Shown here piece after piece: positions 34,444 through 44,435 of a DNA stretch of 64,000 nt (its first letter is position 1; the number at the start of each line of letters is the position of its first letter). The notes below the pieces were generated by a model. That model was not told the origin of the DNA. It saw only the letters and a list, made by a program, of their open reading frames with translations, and did not search any database. The translations under genes were made by a program, and so were the position numbers. Source of the DNA: Circinella minor (Eukaryota > Mucoromycota > Mucoromycetes > Mucorales > Lichtheimiaceae); the NCBI GenBank assembly GCA_016758965.1, contig JAEPRB010000024.1:236010-300009 (forward strand). The letters are read 5' to 3'.

Positions 34444-37343
34444 CAGTTCAACTATATTTGTTATTTTTTTTAGACATGTTAACAAAGATAATCAGCATGT
34501 TGACTTACTATTTGATCCTCTTTCTCCTCCTTTCTATTTCTTTTATTTGTGATTTCAAATAATAGAGTAAATATATAATTGTTTATTATTATTATTAAAG
34601 CAAAGACTTTTTTATTGGTATTTACTACGTACATACCTTAATAGAAATTGCTTATTATGCAGTAAGATATCATGTAAATGTTAGATTATCAAAATCTAAA
34701 CTACTTTTTACCTAGATAGATGTAGATAGGATAATATGTAATAGATAGAACACTTTTCTTGACATTAAGTCTGCATATATATACATAGTTACGCATCCAT
34801 ATCTTATTTTAGCAAATTATGCACAGTATAGTATTTTTCTACTACCAGTTAAAGTATCTTACAAATATAAACAACCACCCTTCAAGTTATTTCCCACAGA
34901 AATCAATGAGCCACTTTGGGCTGAATTGACAAATACGGAAAAACCATGATGTATCGGATAGAAGTTTTTTAATTGACAAAAACATTGGTCATTTCACTCG
35001 AAATACGTAATAAACTCATTACAATAAAGTGTATAGGTACGACAGTTCATACGTACTCGTAATCTGCATACGTTGATGGATATATATAAACTACTCTATA
35101 TTAAAAAGAAATCTGGTTTAAAATTATATAAATATTATCCTGTTTTGAAATAACATGGTGATAACTGGTAATAGTTATCAAAATAAACAAAGATGCTATG
35201 ATACGTACAACAATTAGACATAGAAAGCAATTATCAAGAGTAATAATGTTGTTATTTATGCTTTATATGAGATATCAGAGGTGATAGTTAATATAACAAA
35301 TGTGACTTGTTAGCAAATCACGAAAAATTGAACTCGAAACTAATGTTTCCACCCTTTTAGGATTTTGTATATGATAATACTTTTTTTTTTTTTGAGCCAT
35401 ACTGTATATTTATCAAACCACCAGTGGGATATGTTTGTTGTTATCATACTCAGTAGTGATAGTTCATCCAGTTCCATGGCAAGAAATGTTTTCCATAAAA
35501 GTCTTCATTTCCTAAAAAAAAGAAGAATTCTGCCCCGTTCACAAAAACAAGTGACTTATTTGATCAATCCATGAATATCAATAACACGATGGAAAAAAAA
35601 AAAGATATATTATTTCAATCCAATTTATATATTTGGACGGCTGGCTGTGTAATGTCACATATGTAAAACTTGAAGGATAAAAGGAGCTCACTCATAAGCA
35701 CGCCAATGAAAAAGAACAGCGGAAACGAATTATATTAAAAAATTGATTTTTTTTTCTCGACAGGTTGAAGTATAAAAAAAAAATAGGTACTATCGTATAC
35801 CATTAGGAAAGCATTTTATTTAATAAGATTAAAGTGTGATTTGTGTGATGGTAATAAAAATAGAAGTCTAATCGAAAATAAAAAGGGTGGTCCGTTATTT
35901 TTTGGATTGTCCCTTCGGTTTAGTTTTTTTATCCACATAAACTTCGATATAATTTGAATTTTTGGCTTCGCCAATGAAATTTTTAGTTCATAAGGAAAGT
36001 CAATATAGATTTTTGATGAACTGGGTGATTTTTCATTATTCTGTATCGTATTCAAAGATTTTTATAAGAACGAAAAAAGCTACAAAAAAAAAAAACAACT
36101 ATATTTTTTCCATATTAATAACATACTTACCGAAGTGCTTTTGAGAATTTCGAATATAACCTTTACAGTGTTTGCTAGTGACTATCTTCGTTGGTTCTTC
36201 AATGCAGGTGAAAGAAGTCGTTTTTTTTTCAAGTACAGTTTTGCATATCACACATCTTTTTTTATATACACTCTACTTTTATGAGATTCAAATAAAAGAG
36301 ACGTATGAACATGGCCATGAATCGCTTGAAGACCTTAGTAGCTTTATAGATAGTGACACTTCTATATATTGGTCTCATTCAAAACGAGAACTGAAACCTA
36401 GAAGACATACTCAAAAATCTTTTTTAATGAGTTGGTCTGCGTCCTATAAGTTTAAACGAAAATGAGATGATAATGGAGCTTGTATCTCGTTTGGTTACTT
36501 ACCTGGAATTCGGACTAGAACAGTATTCAACTTACAGACGAACAATCCCACCCTATTGAACGTTTTGTGGAAGAACACATGACCTGAATTGTTGAAGATG
36601 CAAAAAAATGAGCTTTGTGAACCATTCGAGAGTCTGCGAAAAAAAAAAATAAGTGCGTGTGCGGTGCAACTTTACAAATCAACGAATGCTTTACCTTGGT
36701 GGCCAGAAAGGTACGTAGGCAATCTGGCGAGTGAATAAATCAAGAGCGCACAGCACACCTTTGAGGCAACGCAAACACATCTTTACTAATGCTGTGCATT
36801 CATTCGTTAGAGGGAAGTCTTTGTTTATGTATGATCAGTTCACTATATTTCGGCTCTTAAAAAAGGAAGTATACTAAAAAAAGTTGTTTACCGTACTGTT
36901 GGTTTATGTGTTGTGTTGTTTTTATTGCAGAGAATAACCCTATTATTGTTGTTGATCCTTTTTTTGTAGAGGGGCGCTTTCACTGTTTGTGTTGAGGACT
37001 ACCTCGTACGAAGAAGATAACTTGTAGTTTTGCAACTAAGTTAGCAGTTTTAGAGCCGATATCAACAAAATATATATATAATGTTTCGACAATTACAAAC
37101 TAGAGCATGAAACTGGTTTTTAAATATCTGTCCATTAGTTCATTAATGATTCGTTGACATCGACTATTTTTGATCGGCACCTTCTGCTTTTTTTTTTGTA
37201 AAAGACTAAAGAGTCTTTTTTTATTTAATCACACGTTGGAATTTGAGGGGTGTAAACTAAGTTGAGATAAGAAAATCAGCACCTTCTATCCCAAGAATTA
37301 GAATAATTATAATAATCTCCGCTTACATTCAACCAGCTGCCAT
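34367..37343. other. Accessory stretch with decayed coding pieces
   Basis: Poly(T) at 34414-34443 follows the SNX4 stop. Near 35935-36060 lies a diverged copy of the 18.9-kb repeat (minus-strand SKIYIDFPYELKISLAKPK). A plus-strand frame near 36270-36464 (ETYEHGHESLEDLSSFID...) is unrecognised. No intact gene is supported. Confidence 0.4.
35935..36060. repeat. Diverged dispersed repeat, copy 2 (partner near 18865-18975)
   Basis: Same relationship as described for the 18.9-kb copy. This copy keeps a longer minus-strand frame, continuing into KIQIISKFMWIKKLNRRDNP. Confidence 0.5.
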
Positions 37344-37863
37344 TTGTTGCTGCATCGCATAATCTTGCCTCTCGCTGTTAATATGAAGGCTCTACAATTT
37401 ATTACGTTCGAAAACCCCGTCGGGGACAAAAGTTTATTGCCACGAATTACGCTTTACGGCGTGCTATTATACAGTAAAATTGATTTATTATTATTTATTA
37501 TCAAGTTGATTAATTTAAAACAATTTATTGATCGTGTTTTTTTTATGCATAGGACACCGATTGTATCTTTACTCTATGCGAATCCCTGAGTGGGATGTAT
37601 TCGTTTTTCAGAAGGAAGAACATTTATCGTTGCCCGTAGAAACCGCTACTTGCAAGAATGACATTCCGCTCCTTGTAAACACCATGTTTCAGCTCAAGGT
37701 ATAATGGAAAAATGACTCATATAAGATAATGATATTAATGATAAGTAACTAACGCAATTTTTTTTCATTGTTATATACGTAGGAAAAATTATTGCAGACA
37801 CGATCAGCTATCCTTAGTTACCTGGCTTCTAATGACGAGTATACTTCAGCAGGTGACTTTTAG
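37344..37863 (+). pseudogene. 5'-truncated third copy of the mosaic family (C-terminal module)
   Basis: Three exon-like pieces, 37344-37473, 37553-37698 and 37783-37863, join in frame to a 118-codon reading ending in TAG. The segment RITLYGVLLY, a phase-1 intron, then RHRLYLYSMRIPEWDVFVFQ matches the end of the broken gene at 21.2 kb (KIYGLHFC, phase-1 intron, EYQLYIYSMNMPKWGLYVFQ). The intron sits at the same place and phase, so the two are homologous although clearly diverged. The upstream modules are missing. The start ATG is only a formal one, so I treat it as a gene fragment, though the visible part is unbroken. Confidence 0.65.
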
Positions 37864-39128
37864 TCACAAACAGGCCAAGTACTGAATACTCCAGGAAAAG
37901 GGTATTATATTACGATATTCCATAAAATTGATGATTTTCACTGATAACTTATATTTGGATAACTATTTACTTTGATCCCAATACTCATAATCAATTAGAA
38001 ATAATTTTATACATCATTCACGATATCAATAAATACATCTTCACAAGTTTCTTTTACAATCACCCAATCATGTAATGAACTCCTATTGCACACCATATAT
38101 CCATAAAATACGTACGTAAATAATGACATAGTTATGATACAATATATATTGAAATTATCGATTTTACTAATAATAAAATTAAATGAACACGAGCTGTTTT
38201 CAATAAGATATTGCTCTCATCAGCTCACAAAGTTTGGCATTGAAGAATTCGCTGGGCAACAAGGAAAGGTGAAAGAAAATAAGAATACTGTAACCGGTGT
38301 CGATGTTTTATTTAATTATAAAAGGATACAGTAGGGCCCCGTTAGTTTCAAAGTTGCGTACATTTGCTATTTTTTTCGTGCAATTATAGTAAAGGTGTGA
38401 GAAAATTATCAGGCATATATGATTTGTTATTTTTTTTATCAAATAATAAAGCGTGATTTGAAGTCCTCGAAAAAAATTGAAACATTAAAATTTTTTGGCT
38501 ATTTAAGATGAAATGCACCATAGTGAAGTATTAGGAATCAGCATATTAGATAAAGTCTTTAGAGAAAAGAGTTATATCGAAGTCATGATAACTATAGTAC
38601 CATATACGTATCGATAAAAGCACTTACTTGTGGTAATCTATGAGAAAATTTTAAAATGCACAATAACACACATTAGTGATCCTGCCCGCAATTTATAGTA
38701 CAATATACACAGTGGAACATGAAATTAGTAGCTGGCCACGCTAGTGACAAAAATGTCTAAATATACAATGTGAGTACCAATCCCTGCCTATAATAAGCTC
38801 TTTTTTTTTATTGCAATACATTATATATCAAGAATTTGATATTGAAAAAAGAAAACAGGTAGTAGCAATTGAGGTATGAGTTACTCCCAGAATCAAAAAA
38901 AGAAGAGAGGGTATTTTATCATTTTACCAGGTCACGGGGAGGAGGATAAAATGAAAATACGTAAGAATAATAAAAGTGAAGAGTTATATGCAATACTGAT
39001 AATACATAGTGAGCAATGATGATGTAAAGGTCGGGGTAATATAGTGATAAAATAACAATAAAAAAAATATAAACAAAGGGAATGAATGATAATTAATCAG
39101 TATTACTTGGACCGAGTGTATTTTTAGT
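37864..39128. other. Intergenic AT-rich stretch
   Basis: I see no supported gene. A 66-codon plus-strand frame (38134-38334) has no recognisable motif. The stretch ends at the MITE remnant. Confidence 0.4.
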
Positions 39129-39155
39129 GCGAAAAAAATCATTTTTGAAACCCCC
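39129..39155. mobile_element. Truncated end of the TA-flanked MITE family
   Basis: The 27 bp GCGAAAAAAATCATTTTTGA and following AACCCCC, then TA (39156-39157), match the right ends of the two MITEs at 21.5 and 22.1 kb. The rest of the element is missing. Confidence 0.75.
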
Positions 39156-39367
39156 TAATACAAATAAATGAAATAATTAATATTATTCTAGAATCACAGT
39201 GACATGACCATGTTTGACTTTTCTATCGTCGACTCTTTTTCCTTGCTTGTTCCCTTGGAAGTACTAGTCAACATGCTTCAATTCACCATAATAACGAAAA
39301 GATAAATCGAAAAAAATATCATTCTAATTGAATAGGGGACACCGTTATCATACAGTGTAAAACCTAC

Positions 39368-40574
39368 CATGACTCTGATGAGTTTGATGACATGTTTTTT
39401 AGTTTTTCTTGTCAAAGTTTCAATATTCTCGTGATTGTTATAGATGTCGTGATTGGGAGTGTTGTTATTATTGGTGTTTATATTTTTTACTTCACGGATT
39501 GCATACTTGAATTGTTCATAAAAAGACTGAGGGGTATCGACGGACTAAAAATAATTATAATACGTACATATGTAATTAAGTACAAATCATCAAGACAATA
39601 TGTATTTATTATCATAAATTCAGTAATGTTGACCCTTACCAATGACTGTAAAACTTGCGATGCATATTTCTTGACCATAAATGCTTCGTGTTGATTTATT
39701 GGTGTTTTTGGTAATGTATCAATTAATTGATCGGTATTATTGTCAAGTATTTTCATAGTTCCAGGATTTGGTTCGGTTCTTCAACGATACGAGTCACCTT
39801 GATGTATTCATCGTCAGTCCAAGATATATTCATGTACAAGCATTCACCTAATAAAGAGTTATGAAATGATAAGAGAACTTCTTCTGGGATATATTCCAAC
39901 ACCAAATTGCTATGTTGGTTCGGGCATAAAAGTAAGATGTTTGACAGTGCTAGTATTTCATGGATATGAGTTTCAATTGGAAGCAAGTTGTCCGCAGTTT
40001 TTCCGTTCACAGCCAGCTTGTAGTTGTTGAAAGCACTCGCGATATCCATACCAGCAAATTGCCAAGGTGGAATATGTCTTATGTCACTAAAAATGGAAGC
40101 AGTAGGGATGGAAGTAGATGATTCACCAGAAGTGAGGTCATTTTCTTGAGCAGAAGTACAATCTTGAGGAGCATGAATGGTATCAATTTCTGGACGAGTA
40201 GAAGGACCAACGGAAGAAACTAGTTGTTGTGGTTGAATGTCGTCAGTTATGAGACGATCCGTTTCTTGTTGTAATATGTTTTCGGTGTAGGTTGCAATTG
40301 TTGAACGTGAATTAAGTTGCTTTTGGGTGCGTTTACGTTCCATCCAGAATATCACGTAATCACTTGATCGCTCCCAGGTATCCAGGTCGGCTTTCAACCT
40401 AGTACGGTCACCCATCAAATACTGGTCTATGATACTACGATATATATTCAATGCACGTTGTTTATCTAGGAGACTGAATTGAGTAGCAAATTGTTTTAGG
40501 CTTAAGGTACTTCTGTTTTCAATGCCCCATTGAGTGTCCACTGACAGAATTCTTTGTTTTTTCTTAGGTCTCAT
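39368..40574 (-). pseudogene. Fourth copy of the mosaic family, N-terminal and middle modules
   Basis: Exon 40574-39640 plus exon 39544-39368. The first 270 codons are open (MRPKKKQRILSVDTQWGIEN at the start; later IPPWQFAGMDIASAFNNYKL, LECLYMNISWTDDEYIKVTR-like sequence). A perfect 5-bp tandem duplication, GGTTC twice at 39770-39779, then shifts the frame so that VEEPN is followed by QILEL and a stop. The shifted frame continues as PNPGTMKILDNNTDQLI and through block M2, ending RKTKKHVIKLIRVM with a GTAGGT donor. The C-terminal module is absent. Unlike the 22-kb copy, this one has a long different N-terminal part, so modules differ between copies. Function is unknown. Confidence 0.75.
39373..39775. 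repeat. Shared family block M2, copy 2 (partner 22351-22743)
   Basis: Direct, intron-containing copy of 22351-22743 with scattered differences. The similarity stops within or just before the duplicated GGTTC pentamer. Confidence 0.9.
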
Positions 40575-41133
40575 GAGGTAAAAAAAATTAAAAAACGGTG
40601 AAAAAAAAAGTATGGCAAGTTAGAGGCCTAACTTGATGCCAGCGTTCTATACTCCGTAAATACAACTTATGGCTCGGGTGCCATAAGTGAGGCCGACGGA
40701 TTTAATTATTTTGAAAATTGGCCTCAGCTTCGCTTCGGCCAATTTTTTAAAGACCTATTATATCAAAACTCTCCTATTATGTAACTATATGGCATTTTTT
40801 TATCAAAAAAAGAAGTGATATATATAATATATGATAAATAACAATAATAATAATGGTATGCAATATTAATGGTTGTATCGTATAGGTTTATATGTACCCG
40901 TTTGTTCATTTTAGAAAATTAGATTCATTGGTTGTTATTACGTATTTAAAAGAGGACATGTTCCTCGTCCTGTTCTGCCAACACAAGTATTACTATGACA
41001 TGTTTTACAATGTCTCACATGTGGTGGTGCACGTAAACCATCAAAGGTACTAGTACTTGAAGAAGGAACAGCATATGTAACGAAAATGGTGGATCAAGCG
41101 GTATATATGGGTTATAAAATGTTGTTGATTCGA
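40575..41133. other. Spacer with paired hairpins and a decayed plus-strand frame
   Basis: Two perfect hairpins are listed separately. At 40930-41120 the plus strand reads RGHVPRPVLPTQVLL, stop, HVLQCLTCGGARKPSK, a CxxC-bearing remnant that may derive from a transposase; I cannot name the family. Confidence 0.4.
40665..40746. repeat. Two adjacent perfect hairpins, GC-rich island
   Basis: Hairpin 1 (40665-40688) pairs ACTTATGG with CCATAAGT around an 8-nt loop. Hairpin 2 (40714-40746) pairs AAAATTGGCC with GGCCAATTTT around TCAGCTTCGCTTC. The loop motif CTTCGCTTCGG recurs near 44193 and, as complement, near 57430. Confidence 0.7.
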
Positions 41134-42592
41134 TTATACTGTATTTGTTGTATTATTATTACGTATTATTTCGTTTGAAGATGATATGACAGTGGAATTA
41201 ACGTGTTCAGTGTTGCTTGTCTCTTCTTCTGTCGATGGTGGTAATGATGATGATGAAGAAGAAGAATCAATTGCTTCATCAATAATAGCTTGAAGTTGAG
41301 GTATTTTAAGAGCAGCTGGGTTTTGTGCTCCTGTGATATTGCGCTTTCTTGATGGAGAGCAAAGTTTCGATTTGTTCTTTATAGCTATTTTTCGTTACAT
41401 GTATATTTTAGTACTGTACTCACACCATTTGTCAAAGCAACTACGTAAATGTTCAGGTGCTTTATAAAAAATAGATATTCCGTCAACAAAAGCTGACCAT
41501 AATTTTGAAAACTTGTCAAAATCAGTTTGTTGGTTACGTTGTAGTTGTTGAGGGAAATGTTGTAGAATTAGCGACTCGTATTTTTGTTGCGTTCAACCTG
41601 GGTTTGTACAGGAATAATATCATCGCCAGTACCTTGACGTTGAGCCATAAATCTATATTGTGATCCAGCTGTATGTGCTGTATGATAGAGCTATGTAAGA
41701 TGGTCAATGAAGCTAAATCAGATAAAAGTGGCCTATTTCTTGTGCATAATAATGAATTGTCTGCTGCACGGATGTTATAAAGATCCATAAGTGACCGAAG
41801 TAGGGTAGAGATTCCAAAGCCTTCATCAGTCAGTAAGATGAAGGACGTATTTCTATACCCCTGGTTCATTATAAATGGCTGGTAATCCAAATTGTAGACG
41901 TAAATCATTTATATGCCGCATGAGCCATAGCTGATAATCTCCTTTGTGGATTTTATCACGTCTGTTCATTGTTCCCACCTAAAGCATACTAATGAATTAG
42001 TTTACATACAATCATTTTTTAACCATTGAATATACATACATCAATGTTATGGCACAATCAATAATCATCAAGAACTACATCATCTAATGCTGGACTAGCG
42101 CTTAATTCATTTATATTTTTTTCTGTAGTGTTATTATCGTCAACAGTGTTATTAGCATTATGATAGTGGGCTGCTTGGGACGTAGTGGCAATGATATCTT
42201 CAGTGCCTTCTTGTCTATTACTATCCTCTTCTTCATCTTCATCATTACAATCTTTATCAAGTATATCATCTTTATCAGATACATCATATTTATCTTCTCG
42301 GCTGAAGGAATCATGGTGTCAATTTTTTTTTCATCACGTGGTAGGTACATGACCATCCTCCGCTAATAATGATATTGGTTCTTCCTGTACAGACGTTGCT
42401 GTACTATTAATAGAAGAGCTTGATGATGATGGATTATTATTTTTATTATTATTGACAGTCGTGTTAACAAAGATAAATGATTTTTTTTGTTTGCTATCCA
42501 CTTTTTTAGGACGTCTGGCGTTGTGCCTACTTGAGCGTTCTTTTGACCGGAAGGTCGACCTCTTTTTTTTGGTGGTTGAAATTTCCCTCCAT
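41134..42592 (-). pseudogene. Broken gene with N-terminal AT-hook, unknown family
   Basis: The frame opens at 42592 with MEGNFNHQKKRGRPSGQKN, an AT-hook (KRGRPSG), then changes frame at least three times. Recognisable continuous pieces in order are a Ser/Asn-rich linker, an acidic stretch (KDCNDEDEEEDSNRQ), SPALDDVVLDDY, RLQFGLPAIYNEPG, then TDEGFGISTLLRSLMDLYNI, NRPLLSDLASLTIL, NIDLWLNVKVLAMILFLYKP, RVANSTTFP, and in another frame FDKFSKLWSAFVDGISIFYK and HLRSCFDKW. The end is SSSSLPPSTEEETSN...TNTV and a stop near 41134. It looks like a once full-length protein with a DNA-binding N-terminus. I do not recognise the family, though it could belong to a transposon. Confidence 0.6.
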
Positions 42593-43437
42593 TGTGAAAA
42601 AAAAAATAGCATTATTCAATGCGCTTGAATATGGTTGAATGTAGTTGAATGTAGGTGAATGGAGTTAAATGGCGTTGAATAAGTAGAGGTGGGAAAGATG
42701 AAACATTTAGAACAAAAGATATTTTAAATACATTATGGGCACCCACAACCTTTTCGCTCTCTCAAAAAAATTAATCATATGTATAGACTCCAGGCATAAC
42801 AACAGATTTTATTAAATCGAGTTCTTATTGGCCCAGACTATTAATTTTATTAAATTCTTCTCTGATTGGCTTCAGTGGCCCCATCTACGGTATCCGCACC
42901 CAACTTATGCGAATCCTTTAATCAACTGAAAATATGACTGCGAAATTTTCCCACCCATTTGAATTCGCTAACCACACATTTATCCTTGCTTCTTTAACAG
43001 CATATCAAAAGGACGCTCTGGCTAGTAGATTAACTACTCACTAATCGAACGCTCTTGCTACTAAGGTTTTGCAGGACAATCTTTATTATGAGTTTGAAGG
43101 TTGGAAACTTGGTCTTAGGTTCCTTCATATGGCATGTATAAAGACATCCAACGATGATGGGTCTTGGCAACTTGACTTGGTCTAGAAGGTAAATCATTTG
43201 AAAACTAAAGAAAAAAAAGGGAAAAACACGAAAAATAAAAATCGTTACTAATTCATTTGTATTCTGATTATTTTTGTGCACCATTCTTTGTCCTGTTATC
43301 TTCTTCCCTATTGGAACCGAATTGTGGAAAATATGTGACGAGTCTATCCTTTCCCTTCGTGATTGGTCATTGAAAAGAATGAAACTTATCAAAGATAGTC
43401 AACTATACTTCCTGGGACTCTATGCTTACGCGTGTTT
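42593..43437. other. Spacer with a short decayed coding stretch
   Basis: A plus-strand stretch around 42990-43190 reads AYQKDALASRLTTH, stop, then YYEFEGWKLGLRFLHMACIK and SNDDGSWQLDLV before another stop. It looks coding-derived but is not recognised. No intact gene is seen. Confidence 0.4.
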
Positions 43438-44191
43438 CTTGGCAACGAATACAACCATCAATATCAACTGTCTCTCCAGCAAACATTTGCACTTTTGTAA
43501 AGTAGTAATGTGAGTTTTATGGAATACCGGCAATAACACAGTAATTAAGGGAATCTTTTCATTGTGGAACACAGTTCACTACTATTCCTTCTTTTTGTGT
43601 TTATATCATACTCTTATTTCCTATACTTGTTATCTTGATAAAATAAATGAACAAAAATCTCATAATAGTATTAAAAAGCGTTGTTGATTGTTGATAAGTT
43701 GGAATTCTGTTCGAGAACTTTTTTGTTGAGAGGAAGGTTCGTGAATGTGATGTTGAAATCAGTGAATTTACAGACATAGTGCTTGCATTAAAAACAGATT
43801 TCAGTAAAGCTCCCACAAAAACCACTGGATGGTTGACATTACGATTTAATAAATGTATGGTTTGGGGAGGAAAATAGCTACTAGTCTCCAGGTAGCTTGC
43901 CAAAAAAAAAAAGTCGCTTGCAATATGATAACTCATAAAGCATATCTCTATGGATAATACAATCTTATTATCAAACAGTATAATAGAATTAGATATAAGT
44001 TGTTAGCTGGCAAATAATAATTCATTATACGCCATTATGATATTATTAGTAGAAGGAAAAATAAACAATCAAGACGCAAAATTGGATTTCGTCATGCGCC
44101 AAATTGATAATAACTCTACGCAAAATCATAAAATTTCCCAATGCCCAAAAATGAAAAAAAATCAAGCGCCAAATCATAGAAACAATCCTGT
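43438..44191. repeat. Long direct repeat, arm B (partner 29451-30252)
   Basis: Nearly identical to 29451-30252 in the same orientation, about 14 kb away. It ends exactly before the palindrome CTTCGCTTTGAAGCGAAG (44193-44210) and lies about 245 bp upstream of the Mga2-like start codon. Confidence 0.9.
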
Positions 44192-44192
44192 A

Positions 44193-44210
44193 CTTCGCTT
44201 TGAAGCGAAG
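44193..44210. repeat. Perfect palindrome at the edge of direct-repeat arm B
   Basis: CTTCGCTT and AAGCGAAG pair around TG. It abuts the breakpoint of arm B and shares the CTTCGCTT word with the hairpins near 40.7 and 57.4 kb. Confidence 0.75.
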
Positions 44211-44435
44211 ATCTTTCTCTCCGTCTCCGATCCAAAACGAACTCAATTCCCGCGTTTTCTCGATAATTTACCGTCTCAATCTCATTTTTTTTTTCTTGTT
44301 TCTTTTCCCCCACATTCTTTTTTTTCTTCAAATAAAGTAAAAGGTTACTTAGGTGTGTACCTTTTTTTTTAAAAAAAAAACAATCTTTAGGATTGTTTAT
44401 CTTATACTTTTTTTATATCTTTCTCTTTTATCAAA

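Noticed and set aside
29451..44191. Direct repeats as LTRs of one retrotransposon
   Set aside because: The 14 kb between them holds SNX4 and unrelated debris, with no gag-pol, and the arms lack TG...CA ends.
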